Assembly (NCBI GenBank): GCA_026393695.1
Contig: JAPKZR010000076.1
Span: 1-32,452 of the forward strand
DNA: 32,452 nucleotides
Reading direction: 5' to 3'
Origin: Actinomycetota bacterium
GTDB taxonomy: Bacteria; Actinomycetota; Acidimicrobiia; Acidimicrobiales; Ilumatobacteraceae
The notes beneath the pieces were generated by a model. It made no database searches, had not been told where the DNA came from, and saw nothing but the letters and a program-made list of their open reading frames with translations. Position numbers and translations under genes: made by a program. Shown here piece by piece: positions 7,607-19,976 of the stretch. The stretch's first letter is position 1. Every line of letters begins with the position of its first letter.

Positions 7607-8248
7607 ATGAGTCCAATGCGTGAACCCGTGCGTAACTACTACGTACCAAATGTGATCGAGACGACAAGCCGCGGCGAGCGTCACTCAGACCTGTACTCGC
7701 GCATGTTGCGCGAGAACATCATCTTCATCCCCACCGCCATTGATGACACGGTTGCCAACCTCGTCTGTGCCCAACTCATTCACCTCGAGAGTGAGAACCC
7801 TGACAAGGACATCAGCATCTACATCAACAGCCCCGGTGGAGACATCACCGCCCTGTTTGCCATCTACGACACGATGCAGTTCATCAAGAACGACATCGCC
7901 ACCATCTGCCTCGGACAGGCCGCTTCGGCTGCCGCCGTGCTGCTTGCTGCCGGCACCAAGGGCAAGCGCCTTGCGCTGCCACACGCCCGCGTGTTGCTGC
8001 ATCAGCCGTGGGGCCAGGTTGGCTACGGACAAGTCACCGACCTCGAGTTGGCGGCCAAAGAGATTCTGCGTATGCGCGACCTTCTCGAAGAGATCTTGGC
8101 CAAGCACACGGGTCAGACCGTCGAGAAAATTCACGCCGATACTGACCGCGACTATGTGATTGAAGCGCCCCAGGCAGTCGAGTATGGCATTATCGATGAA
8201 GTAATTACATCTCGTTCCGCTGTCGACCGCTCCGGTCCAATTCGGTAA
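7607..8248 (+). CDS. clpP: ATP-dependent Clp protease proteolytic subunit (ClpP2-like)
   Basis: [41 protein letters not shown] (catalytic Ser), [26 protein letters not shown]. Confidence 0.96.
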   Translation: MSPMREPVRNYYVPNVIETTSRGERHSDLYSRMLRENIIFIPTAIDDTVANLVCAQLIHLESENPDKDISIYINSPGGDITALFAIYDTMQFIKNDIATICLGQAASAAAVLLAAGTKGKRLALPHARVLLHQPWGQVGYGQVTDLELAAKEILRMRDLLEEILAKHTGQTVEKIHADTDRDYVIEAPQAVEYGIIDEVITSRSAVDRSGPIR

Positions 8249-8278
8249 CGCACGCCAACCGATCCGGTAGGGGGAATA

Positions 8279-9562
<1,284 letters not shown>

Positions 9563-9615
9563 TTCTTCGTTTCTGGCCTGCGGGCATCGTCTCGCACCCA
9601 TAGGGTTGTCATCAC

Positions 9616-10914
9616 ATGAACTACGCCGATGCTCTTGCATACCTCGACGCGCACGCCACCTACGAAAAGACGGGTCTGATCGACTCGCCATCGCTGGCCA
9701 CCATCGAGCGACTCATGTCGGTGATGGGCGACCCGCAGACCACATATCCGGTGATTCACATCACTGGCACCAATGGCAAGGGTTCCACCTCGCAGATGAT
9801 CACCCGCTTGCTCATGGCGCACGGCCTCACGGTGGGTACCTTCTCGAGCCCCCATCTCGAGCGCATCAACGAACGCATGACCTACAACTGCGAGCCAATC
9901 AGTGACGAAGAGTTTGGTGACCAGGTGGGCGCTGTCGCCGATCTCGAGGTGCTTGCGGGCGTGCGACCGAGCTATTTCGAGATCACTACCGCTGCCGCGT
10001 TTCGTTGGTTCAGCGACATCGCCGTCGATGTTGCCGTGGTCGAAGTTGGCTTGCTCGGGCGCTGGGACTCAACCAACGTGGTCGACGCTCAGGTCGCTGT
10101 CGTCACCAACGTGGCGCTCGATCACACCGAGTTTGCAGGCCCCACAAAGGCCGATATTGCCCGCGAGAAAGCCGGCATTGTCAAGGCCAACAGTGCGGTC
10201 ATCATCGGTGAGACCGACCCAGATCTCGTCGAGATTTTCCGGTCGGGGGGCGGCGCTGTTGTGTTCGAACGGGGCGAGCAGTTCGACTGCCTCGAGAACC
10301 AACTCGCGGTTGGCGGTCGACTCGTCGACCTGCGCACTCAAACCACGGTGTACTCCGATGTGTTCGTGCCGTTACATGGGCAGCATCAAGGCGACAACGC
10401 AGCGGTAGCGCTTGCGGCGGTCGAGGCGTTCTTTGCTTCTCCGGTGCCCGAAGAACTCGTGGTCGAGGCCTTTTCGAACGTGCAGATGCCCGGGCGCTTC
10501 GAGGTACTCAATCATCTTCCGCTGGTCATCGTCGATGGGGCGCACAACCCCGCTGGCGCCGACACCTGCGCGCAGGTGTTCTTCGAAGACTTCCATCCCG
10601 AGGGTCGACGCATCTTGATCGTTGGTTGTCTGCGCGGCCGCGATCCAGCGCAGTTGCTTGGTGCGCTGCGCGCCGAAGAGTACGACGTGGTCATCTGCTG
10701 CACCGCTCCATCGCCGCGTGGTCTGCCGGTGAAGGAGTTGGCAGCGATCGCTCGCAGCGTGGGTTGCGACGATGTGTACGAAGTTGCGTCCGTGTTGGCA
10801 GCGTGTCAGCGCGCGCTCGACATTGCTTCCGTCGACGATGCCATCGTGGTGTCAGGCTCGATGTACGTGGTGGGCGAGGCCCGTCCGTACATGATCACCC
10901 GTCGCATCGCCTAG
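9616..10914 (+). CDS. folC: Bifunctional folylpolyglutamate synthase/dihydrofolate synthase
   Basis: VIHITGTNGKGSTSQMITRLL, FSSPHLERINERM, VDGAHNPAGAD. Confidence 0.95.
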   Translation: MNYADALAYLDAHATYEKTGLIDSPSLATIERLMSVMGDPQTTYPVIHITGTNGKGSTSQMITRLLMAHGLTVGTFSSPHLERINERMTYNCEPISDEEFGDQVGAVADLEVLAGVRPSYFEITTAAAFRWFSDIAVDVAVVEVGLLGRWDSTNVVDAQVAVVTNVALDHTEFAGPTKADIAREKAGIVKANSAVIIGETDPDLVEIFRSGGGAVVFERGEQFDCLENQLAVGGRLVDLRTQTTVYSDVFVPLHGQHQGDNAAVALAAVEAFFASPVPEELVVEAFSNVQMPGRFEVLNHLPLVIVDGAHNPAGADTCAQVFFEDFHPEGRRILIVGCLRGRDPAQLLGALRAEEYDVVICCTAPSPRGLPVKELAAIARSVGCDDVYEVASVLAACQRALDIASVDDAIVVSGSMYVVGEARPYMITRRIA

Positions 10915-10993
10915 GCGACCGCCGCGGCGATTGCCGTTGCCGACTCGCTGCTGCGGTAGGCGAACTGGCTGCGGCGCCGTAGCCTTTGGCTCC

Positions 10994-11404
10994 ATGTCTG
11001 ATCGCACTCTCGTCCTCCTCAAGCCCGATGCCGTCGAACGCGGTTTGATCGGCCAGATCACCTCGCGTTTCGAGGCCAAGAACCTCACCATCGCAGCGAT
11101 GGAACTTCGTCAGCTCGACAGCGCGATTCTCGCTCGTCACTACGAAGAGCATCAGGGCAAGGGTTTCTACGGCGAGCTCGTTGAGTTCATGTCCCGCGGA
11201 CCAGTAGTTGCCATGGTCATCGAGGGTCCGGAAGACACATGGGAAGTCGTGCGCACACTGGTTGGCGCCACCAATCCTCGCAAGGCTGCCCCTGGCACCA
11301 TCCGTGGCGACCTCGGCATCTTGTTCACCGAAAACCTGGTGCACGGCAGCGATTCACTCGAGTCGGCACAGCGCGAAATCGGCATTTTCTTCCCGAATCT
11401 GTAA
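10994..11404 (+). CDS. ndk: Nucleoside diphosphate kinase
   Basis: MSDRTLVLLKPDAVERGLIGQITSRFEAKNL...NLVHGSDSLESAQREI (catalytic His). Confidence 0.97.
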   Translation: MSDRTLVLLKPDAVERGLIGQITSRFEAKNLTIAAMELRQLDSAILARHYEEHQGKGFYGELVEFMSRGPVVAMVIEGPEDTWEVVRTLVGATNPRKAAPGTIRGDLGILFTENLVHGSDSLESAQREIGIFFPNL

Positions 11405-11464
11405 CAATCCGCGAGTCCGCTACGATGGTCGGGAACGGCGCCGCCGCTTCGGAAGGTTTTTCCC

Positions 11465-12499
<1,035 letters not shown>

Positions 12500-12520
12500 T
12501 CGTCACCAACTCTCACTACT

Positions 12521-13570
12521 GTGCCCATCTATTCGGTCAGTCGTCGCCGCGCCATCGTGTTGTTGGTGCTGTCGTCAGTGCTGCTGCTCACGATCGACCT
12601 TCGCGGTAACCCCGTCATCGACGGTGCTCGCTCGTTGTTCGCCAGCGTGCTCTCGCCATTCGAAACGGCGGGGCGTGTCGTTTCGACCCCCCTTCGCAAC
12701 GCATGGAATGGGGCCACGAGCTATCACGATCTTGAGCGCGAGAACGAACGCCTGCACGACGAGATTGCTCGACAGCGAGGCGACCAACTCACCGCGCGCG
12801 CAATCGTGTCTGAGTACCAAGAACTGCTCACGCTCAACGGTCTCACCGCGCAATACCCAACTGTCACTTGTCGCGTGGTGGGCGCTTCGCCGGGCAACTT
12901 CAGCCAGACAATCGAAATCGACCGCGGCAGCAACGACGGCATTCTGGTGGGCATGGTCGTGGTGAACAACGCTGGCCTGGTGGGCAAAATCACTTCGGTC
13001 TACGACAACCGCAGCGTGGTGATGCTCGCCAACGATTCCGAGTACGCAATCGAAGCAAAGGTTTCGGCGGGCGGCGAACTGGTGTCGCCGTCAGCGGGCA
13101 CCTCTACCTCGCTCAGCACGCCAACAACGCTGAACACGTCGACCACAACGACGGCCGGCGGCTCGCCGCAGGTCGGTCCCACGGCCACGACCACGACCAC
13201 GACCAGCACAGCGCCAGCAACAACGACGACCACCACCACTGTTGCGCCGAGGCCCTCTGGGGTGACCACTACAACGATCCGTGTCGATCAGCACGACACA
13301 GGTGCGTTCGAAGGGCGAGGCAAGGGCCGTCTTCCAGCGATGAGGTTCGTTGCCGAAAGCGCCATCAGGGTCGGCTCGGTGGTGTCCACCACCGGTGGCT
13401 CGAAAAGCTTGGCGCCACCCGACATCATCATTGGCGAGGTCATCAACATCGTGCGTCGTGCCGGCTCGGCTGGCCCGTTGCTCGAAATCAGACTTGCTGC
13501 GAACTTGGCGCAGTTGAACTTCGTGCAGGTCGTGCGGTACCGGCCACCATCAGAAGTCCCGCCAGGCTGA
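12521..13570 (+). CDS. mreC: Rod-shape determining protein MreC with Thr-rich insert
   Basis: N-terminal TM, coiled coil, VTCRVVGASPGNFSQTIEIDRGSNDGILVGMVVVNNAGLVGKI; GTG start; directly follows mreB. Confidence 0.93.
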   Translation: MPIYSVSRRRAIVLLVLSSVLLLTIDLRGNPVIDGARSLFASVLSPFETAGRVVSTPLRNAWNGATSYHDLERENERLHDEIARQRGDQLTARAIVSEYQELLTLNGLTAQYPTVTCRVVGASPGNFSQTIEIDRGSNDGILVGMVVVNNAGLVGKITSVYDNRSVVMLANDSEYAIEAKVSAGGELVSPSAGTSTSLSTPTTLNTSTTTTAGGSPQVGPTATTTTTTSTAPATTTTTTTVAPRPSGVTTTTIRVDQHDTGAFEGRGKGRLPAMRFVAESAIRVGSVVSTTGGSKSLAPPDIIIGEVINIVRRAGSAGPLLEIRLAANLAQLNFVQVVRYRPPSEVPPG

Positions 13571-13571
13571 C

Positions 13572-14096
13572 GTGGAAGCGCTTCTTCGTCGCCCAATCTT
13601 TCGGGTCGCTCCGGTAGCGCTGATGTTGATCGCGCTGCAGCGCGTGGCTATCGGCGACATTCGTTTTTGGGGTGTGGCCCCGCAGATTGTGCTCGCCTTT
13701 TGCGCCTCGGCTGGCATTGCCGGCGGCGCAGATCGCGGCGCCTGGATGGGCTTCGTGGTGGGGCTGATGTTCGACCTTGGCACCGGTTCATTGCTCGGTC
13801 AGCACGCCCTGGCCTACGGGTTGGCTGGCTACACAGCGGGTCTCGTCAATGTTGTGGCGGTCGACCCGCATTGGTGGCTCTCGATGTTGTTTGTTGGCCT
13901 TGGTAGCGCCGTTGGTGAGTTCACGGTTCCTGTGGTGAAGACATTCGTGAGCGATGGGGGATGGCACGGCGAGCGGTTGTCGTCGATCCTGCCGGTCGTG
14001 GCGATCACCAGCTCGATGCTGTCGTTCGCTTTCATGCCGTTGGGTCGTTGGTCGTTAGCGATTCGAAAGAAGACCTGGAAGGCGCCAGCCGCATGA
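13572..14096 (+). CDS. mreD: Rod-shape determining protein MreD
   Basis: Short polytopic membrane protein between mreC and PBP2; RxFDLGTGSLLGQHALAYGLAGY pattern. Confidence 0.85.
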   Translation: MEALLRRPIFRVAPVALMLIALQRVAIGDIRFWGVAPQIVLAFCASAGIAGGADRGAWMGFVVGLMFDLGTGSLLGQHALAYGLAGYTAGLVNVVAVDPHWWLSMLFVGLGSAVGEFTVPVVKTFVSDGGWHGERLSSILPVVAITSSMLSFAFMPLGRWSLAIRKKTWKAPAA

Positions 14097-14141
14097 CCAT
14101 GGCGCGCCCAATGTCGACAACACACAGACCAGAATGTCGCC

Positions 14142-16355
14142 ATGGCAGTTGACAAACGCGCGGCCCGGCTTGGGGCGCTAGCCCTCGTGGCGGTGGTGTT
14201 GCTCAGTGCTATCGGAGCTCGGCTCTGGTTCTTGCAAACGGTTCAGCGCGACGCCTTTCAACAGCAGGTCTCAGTGAGCAAGACCCGCACCCAGTTGCTC
14301 GTGCCCGAGCGAGGTCGCATCTTCGATTCGGTGGGCCGAATCATTGCCGACAACCGTCGCGTGCTCACCGTCACGGTCGACCGTTCGATCATTCGTAAGA
14401 GCGCCAATCGCAACGAACTGTTTCTGCGCTTGTCTGGCTTACTCGGCGTGTCGGTGCAAGAGATGGAGCTGCGCTACAAGAGCGGCCGCTACAGCAACTT
14501 CTTGCCGCTGCCGCTTCGCGAAGACGTGCCCGAAGATCTGGTGCTGCAAATCGAGAGTCGTAGCGAGGATTACCCCGGGGTGCGTGGCGACGAAGACTGG
14601 AGTCGGGTGTATCCGTTCGCTCCGTTGGCGAGCCACGTGATTGGCTATCTCGGTCTCATCCTCGACACACAGGCGAAAGAGTACAAACAGCTCGGATATC
14701 TCAACAACGAGTCCATTGGGCAGTTCGGTGTTGAAAAGAGCATGGAGACCACGTTGCATGGCTCGTGGGGCAAGGTGATCTACGAGGTCGACAGCACCAA
14801 CCATGTGGTGCGCGAACTCAGCCGAGTCGAGCCTGTCGCCGGTAAAGACATTCAGCTCACGATCGATCTGAGAGTGCAGCAGTACGCCGAGCAAGCGCTC
14901 CAGACCGAGCTTCGTTTGCGTCGCGAAACCACCGACACGGCTCGCATGGCGCGCAACCCACTCGACAAGTTGGGCAATCCCAAGTTCACCGGCGAAGCGT
15001 TTGTTGTCGACCCTGACACGGGCGTCGAATACCTTCCGTACCCCTCGCCGGCCGGTTCTGTGGTGGTGATGGACCACGAGTCAGGCCAAGTGATTGCAAT
15101 GGCGAGTTATCCCACCTTCGACAATCGTTGGTTCAACGCTGGCATTAGCGGCGCGAAGTTCAAAGAACTGTTTCCCAATGATCAGGCCCACCCTGAGAAA
15201 TCGATTCTCGTGAATCGGGCAATTCAGGGCCAATACAACTTGGGTTCCACCTTCAAGCCGTTTGTGGCCTATGCGGGCATGATGTCGGGCGTTATCGCCC
15301 CCGACGAGTTGTACACCGACAAGGGCAGCTACAAGCTTGAGAGCATCGACCGCAGCGTCTGCAACACCGGAGTGCGCTGCGAGTATTTCAATGCCACCAA
15401 CGCCAATACTGGTCGTCCCAGTTCGTATGGGCCAGTCAGCGTCGAGTCTGCGCTGGCCATCTCGAGCGACGCGTTCTTCTACCGACTCGGTGAGCTCACC
15501 TTCAAGGCTGGTCGCAACCTGCTGCAGGACCAAGTGAAGAAGTTCGGCTTCGGTAGAGACTCGGGCATTGAGTTGCCCTTTGAGTTCGATGGTCGTGTCC
15601 CCGACTCAGAGTTGAAGAAGCGCTTGGTCGAGTCAGGCAAACTCGCCAAAGGCGAGGTGCCTCGCCTGCTCGTGGGTGACAACGTGCAGACCTCTATTGG
15701 CCAGGGCCTCTTGGCCGCCTCGCCGCTACAACTCGCCAACGCGTACGCCACCTTGGCCAATGGCGGATTCTTGAATACGCCACACATTGTTCGCGCGATC
15801 TATCAAGGTGGTGTCGCCGAGGTGTCGCCCGGCCTGGTCGATCTCACCCAGGGCGTGTTGATCACTGCCTACGACAAGGCCGACCTTGTCGAACAGATCG
15901 ATCTGCCACCTGCCGTGAATGATCCCATCGTGGCCGGCCTGAAACGCGTGATCACGGGCAAAGGCGTGCGTTATCCATCCACCTTCTACCATGCCACCAC
16001 TGGCGAGACGCTCTTCAAGAACTATCCGTACAGCAAGCTCACCATCGTCGGTAAAACCGGTACGGCGCAAGGGTTTGCGAGCAAGCCGTGGAACGACTCG
16101 TCTGCCTTTGCTGCCTTCAGCACCAATCCGTTCAAGCCGTACACCGTGGTGGCCTACCTCGAAAAGGCTGGCTTCGGCAGCAAGGCCGCGGCCCCCGTGG
16201 TGAAGTGTGTGTTCGAGGCATTGGCCGGCGCCATCAAGCTGGACCCAGTGGTGCCTTCTGATCCGCTCGATGTCACCTCGGCGCTACCCGCCCTGCCGGC
16301 TGAGTTGCGATCGACGAACTGCTTGCAGAATCCCATCGACCCGGTGCGCGACTAA
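14142..16355 (+). CDS. mrdA: Penicillin-binding protein 2 (peptidoglycan D,D-transpeptidase)
   Basis: ERGRIFDSVGRIIADNR, transpeptidase NLGSTFKPF (SxxK), SSD, KTGTAQ; precedes rodA. Confidence 0.94.
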   Translation: MAVDKRAARLGALALVAVVLLSAIGARLWFLQTVQRDAFQQQVSVSKTRTQLLVPERGRIFDSVGRIIADNRRVLTVTVDRSIIRKSANRNELFLRLSGLLGVSVQEMELRYKSGRYSNFLPLPLREDVPEDLVLQIESRSEDYPGVRGDEDWSRVYPFAPLASHVIGYLGLILDTQAKEYKQLGYLNNESIGQFGVEKSMETTLHGSWGKVIYEVDSTNHVVRELSRVEPVAGKDIQLTIDLRVQQYAEQALQTELRLRRETTDTARMARNPLDKLGNPKFTGEAFVVDPDTGVEYLPYPSPAGSVVVMDHESGQVIAMASYPTFDNRWFNAGISGAKFKELFPNDQAHPEKSILVNRAIQGQYNLGSTFKPFVAYAGMMSGVIAPDELYTDKGSYKLESIDRSVCNTGVRCEYFNATNANTGRPSSYGPVSVESALAISSDAFFYRLGELTFKAGRNLLQDQVKKFGFGRDSGIELPFEFDGRVPDSELKKRLVESGKLAKGEVPRLLVGDNVQTSIGQGLLAASPLQLANAYATLANGGFLNTPHIVRAIYQGGVAEVSPGLVDLTQGVLITAYDKADLVEQIDLPPAVNDPIVAGLKRVITGKGVRYPSTFYHATTGETLFKNYPYSKLTIVGKTGTAQGFASKPWNDSSAFAAFSTNPFKPYTVVAYLEKAGFGSKAAAPVVKCVFEALAGAIKLDPVVPSDPLDVTSALPALPAELRSTNCLQNPIDPVRD

Positions 16356-17518
16356 TGGCGTTTTCGGTACTGAATCGCCGGCCTGACTCGGGCCTCGGCA
16401 ATGTGCGCTCGAGTCCTGGCGATCCGAGCCGCAACGTCGATTGGGTGCTGCTGGTTGCCCAAGCGGCGCTCACTGTCATCGGATGCCTCACCGTGTATTC
16501 GGCGTCGCGTACGAAGGTGTCGAATCCGTATCTCTTCGCGACGCGACAGGTGGTGTTCGTCATCATCTCGATCGGCGTGATGCTGCTCATCATGTCGCTC
16601 GACTACTCATGGCTCCGCGAGCGGGCCCGCGCCTTTTACGTGGCCAGCCTTGTCAGCTTGGGTTTGATCTTCGTGTTGGCCAAGGTAAGTAACGGCGCTC
16701 AGCTCAGCTTCAGCGTGGGGCCGATCAACATTCAGCCGAGCGAACTGGCCAAGGTGGCGGTGTTGCTGGCGCTCGCAGCGTTTCTCAGTGAAGACAACAG
16801 TGATTCGGTGTCATACGAACGGTTCGTGGGCGGGCTCTGGCTCGGCGGCATTCCGGTGGTGCTCATCATTTTGCAGCCAGACCTGGGGTCGGCGTCGGTA
16901 TTCGTGGTGTTGATGATGGGACTCCTGCTGGTTGCTGGAGCCCGTGCCAAGTACATCGCAATGATCACGGTGCTCGCGATCAGCACCCTTGCTGCTGCGT
17001 TCGTTACTCGGTTCGTGAGCGGCTACCAGACGATTCGAATCCGGGCGTGGATGAGCCCGAACTCGTCAGACGACCTGTTGCAGCCCTACATCTTTCAGGG
17101 CCGCAACGCATTGCGGGCCACGGCTACTGGCGGAATCACCGGCAAGGGTTGGCTGCTCGGACCCATCACCAACGCCAGAAGCGACATCCCGGTGCAGTGG
17201 GCCGACTTTCCGTTTAGTGCCATCGCCGAACAATTCGGTTTGATTGGTTGCTCGGTGCTCATTGGGTTGTTTGCAGTCGCTCTGTTTCGCATTTGGAGAA
17301 TTGCGCACCTTTCCCGCGACATCTTGGGTACCTACATTTGCGCGGGTGTGTTCTCGATGCTGCTCTGGCAGATCTTCCAGAACATTGCGATGACCCTCGG
17401 ACTGATGCCGATTACGGGCCTGCCGATGCCCTTTATCTCGTATGGAGGATCGGGCATGGTGGCCTATTTCGTGATGTTCGGGCTCGTGCAGAGCGTGCAC
17501 ATGCGCCGAATGCGGTAG
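16355..17518 (+). CDS. rodA: SEDS family glycosyltransferase RodA
   Basis: Polytopic SEDS protein; FSVGPINIQPSELAKVAVLLALA, GLPMPFISYGGSGMVAYF; TAATG overlap with mrdA. Confidence 0.94.
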   Translation: MAFSVLNRRPDSGLGNVRSSPGDPSRNVDWVLLVAQAALTVIGCLTVYSASRTKVSNPYLFATRQVVFVIISIGVMLLIMSLDYSWLRERARAFYVASLVSLGLIFVLAKVSNGAQLSFSVGPINIQPSELAKVAVLLALAAFLSEDNSDSVSYERFVGGLWLGGIPVVLIILQPDLGSASVFVVLMMGLLLVAGARAKYIAMITVLAISTLAAAFVTRFVSGYQTIRIRAWMSPNSSDDLLQPYIFQGRNALRATATGGITGKGWLLGPITNARSDIPVQWADFPFSAIAEQFGLIGCSVLIGLFAVALFRIWRIAHLSRDILGTYICAGVFSMLLWQIFQNIAMTLGLMPITGLPMPFISYGGSGMVAYFVMFGLVQSVHMRRMR

Positions 17519-17560
17519 CGCAACTGCTGCGTGTACCGCACGTTTGGCCAGCGTTCACGT

Positions 17561-17800
17561 GTACGACTTGTTCGAAATGTCGATACCGTTCTGCAGCAAT
17601 ATCGTCTTGCCGCGACCAAGGTCGCTCCAAGACGTAGTGTTGGCCGCAACACACGTTGTCTGCTCTGCGTTCTGCGCAGCGGACAACAACAAGCAATCAG
17701 GGTGAATATTGCCCGTCAATGAGGTCGAAAGCGACGGCGCCGGTTGGGACGATTCCCACCTTGGGCAGCCGTTGCGCAACGCTCACCGGGATGGTGAGCG
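17561..17800 (+). ncRNA. Candidate structured 5' leader of rne (tandem hairpins); not a recognised family
   Basis: Seven mostly perfect hairpins back to back (see finding), ending just before the GGAGGG SD of the rne start at 17821. Confidence 0.45.
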
Positions 17801-17820
17801 CACACGGAGGGAATACGTCC

Positions 17821-19890
17821 ATGGACGACATACGGGTCGAGAATCTCGACGAACCGGCACAGAAATCAGCTGAAACGGCCGCAGAAGCGCCCGATTCAAG
17901 CGCAGAAGATGTTTCAGAAGGCGGAGTTGTCGACGAAACGGGCCAAGAGCCCACGGTGCGACCGGTTCGCAAACGTCGTCGCGGCTCGCGTGGCGGCCGT
18001 GGTCGCTCTAAGTCAGGCACCGGTCAAGGCGCTTCGGGCGACGGTGACGCCGATTCCGATGATGATGACGACGACTTCGGCGATGAGAACGATGTCGAGA
18101 ACGATGTCGATGGCGAAGCTGGTGACTCCGGCTCCGACGCCGACACGTCAGAGACGCCCGCTCCGGGCGCGCCCAAGGTGCAACGTCAGCAGAACCCACC
18201 GCGGCAAAAGCAAGCCGGTCAACAGCCCAGCGGCCAGCCTCGCGCACCGCAGCAGCCGCGCCAGCCTCGCCCTGCTGTCGTCGTCGTAGCCGCTGGCTCC
18301 GACGCAGACCCAGAATTGCCAGAGCGCGCATCCGAGGGTAAGGCCAGCGCCGAGGCCGCCGAGACTGCTCTCGTTCGGCGCCCGCAGATTGGCGATACCC
18401 GCCCCGCCCCGCGCCCGGCATCCGCCGCTCCTGAGGCTGCTGTCGAAGGCGCCGCACCAAGCACCGGCGCCAAGAAGAAGCGTCGGCGCACACCGAAGGC
18501 CAAGGTCGCCTCGGCAACCGGCAGCGGCTCATCGGGTGGCTCTCGCGGGAGTAGTGCCCAACTCGATGCCGATCTGCTTGAGAAGCGGCGTGGTCGCGAG
18601 CGCAACGGCCGTCCGGTCGGTCGCTATTTGATGTGCGTGCAAGTACGCGACAACCTCACCCAGGTTGCAGTGCTCGAAGGTCGCAACCTCGTTGAGCACT
18701 ACGTGAGCCAACCGGCCGACGATGTCAGCCAGATTCACGGCAACATCTACGTCGGCAAGGTGCAAAACGTGCTGCCAGGCATGGAAGCAGCCTTTGTCGA
18801 TATCAGCACGCCAAAGAACGCGGTGTTGTACCGCGGCGATGTGCAGTACGACCAAGAAGACATTGTTGAGGCCGGCAAAGACGCCCGCATCGAGAACATC
18901 CTCAAGGCCAAGCAGCTCATTGTGTGCCAGGTCACCAAGAACCCCATTGGGGCCAAGGGTGCTCGGCTCACTCAGGAAGTTTCGTTGCCGGGTCGCTTCG
19001 TGGTGCTCATTCCTAACTCAAAGACCTATGGCATCTCGAAGCGCTTGCCCGACGATGTGCGCAAGCGTCTGCGCAACATCCTCGACCGGGTGAAGCCCGC
19101 CGAGCATGGTCTCATCGTGCGCACCGCCGCCGAGAACGCATCCGAGCACGAGCTTCGCGCCGACATGACCCGTCTGCTCGATCAGTGGAACATCATCGAA
19201 GCCAAGGCCAAAAAGGCCCAAGGCCCAGCGTTGCTCTACCGTGAACCCGAGCTTGCAGTACGCGTGATCCGCGAGGAGTTCAACGCCGAATACCGCGGTG
19301 TCATTATCGACGACCAGCGCTTATTCGAAGACGTACGTGATTACGTCACGGCGTTCAACCCCGAGCTCGCCGACCGTGTCGAGTACTTCGACGCATCGCA
19401 AGAGGGCCTACCCATCTACGAGCGGTTCCACCTTCACGAGCAGCTTCACAAGGCGCTCGACCGCAAGGTGTGGCTGCGTTCTGGTGGCTCGTTGATCATC
19501 GAGCACACCGAGGCGCTCACGGTCATCGACGTGAACACGGGCAAAAACGTGGGCACATCGAACTCGAATCTTGAAGCAACGGTGTTCCACAACAATCTCG
19601 AAGCTGCCGACGAAATTGCTCGTCAACTTCGGTTGCGCGACATCGGCGGCATCATCGTGATCGACTTCATCGACATGGAGATTCGCGAGAACCGCCGTAA
19701 AGTGCTCGAAGCCTTCCGCGATGCCCTAGCCCGCGATAAGACACGTACGCAGGTGTTCGATATCTCTGACCTCGGTCTTGTCGAAATGACCCGCAAACGA
19801 ATCGGTGAAGGTCTGCTCACCAATTTCGCAGACCAGTGCCCGAACTGCGAAGGTCGTGGCGTGCTCGTTGATTTGGCGCTTTTGCAGTAA
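17821..19890 (+). CDS. rne: Ribonuclease E/G with long disordered N-terminal region
   Basis: Catalytic core IHGNIYVGKVQNVLPGMEAAFVDIST...TVIDVNTGKNVG...IVIDFIDMEIRENRRKVLEAF; CPNCEGRG; GGAGGG SD before ATG 17821; ORF extends in frame to 17656. Confidence 0.95.
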   Translation: MDDIRVENLDEPAQKSAETAAEAPDSSAEDVSEGGVVDETGQEPTVRPVRKRRRGSRGGRGRSKSGTGQGASGDGDADSDDDDDDFGDENDVENDVDGEAGDSGSDADTSETPAPGAPKVQRQQNPPRQKQAGQQPSGQPRAPQQPRQPRPAVVVVAAGSDADPELPERASEGKASAEAAETALVRRPQIGDTRPAPRPASAAPEAAVEGAAPSTGAKKKRRRTPKAKVASATGSGSSGGSRGSSAQLDADLLEKRRGRERNGRPVGRYLMCVQVRDNLTQVAVLEGRNLVEHYVSQPADDVSQIHGNIYVGKVQNVLPGMEAAFVDISTPKNAVLYRGDVQYDQEDIVEAGKDARIENILKAKQLIVCQVTKNPIGAKGARLTQEVSLPGRFVVLIPNSKTYGISKRLPDDVRKRLRNILDRVKPAEHGLIVRTAAENASEHELRADMTRLLDQWNIIEAKAKKAQGPALLYREPELAVRVIREEFNAEYRGVIIDDQRLFEDVRDYVTAFNPELADRVEYFDASQEGLPIYERFHLHEQLHKALDRKVWLRSGGSLIIEHTEALTVIDVNTGKNVGTSNSNLEATVFHNNLEAADEIARQLRLRDIGGIIVIDFIDMEIRENRRKVLEAFRDALARDKTRTQVFDISDLGLVEMTRKRIGEGLLTNFADQCPNCEGRGVLVDLALLQ

Positions 19891-19937
19891 TCACGGGCTT
19901 GCGCCAGCCAGCCATTTGAAATGACCCCAACATCTTG

Positions 19938-19966
19938 TTGGTGTAGTCACCCAACGACGATAGGAT
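19938..19966 (+). promoter_or_regulatory. Sigma-A-like promoter for rplU-rpmA
   Basis: TTGGTG (19938-19943), 17-bp spacer, TAGGAT (19961-19966); ATG at 19977. Confidence 0.5.
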
Positions 19967-19976
19967 CTCACCCGTT

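Noticed and set aside
13174-13280. ACG/ACC repeat tract as a non-coding microsatellite
   Set aside because: It is in frame within mreC and encodes the Thr-rich insert.
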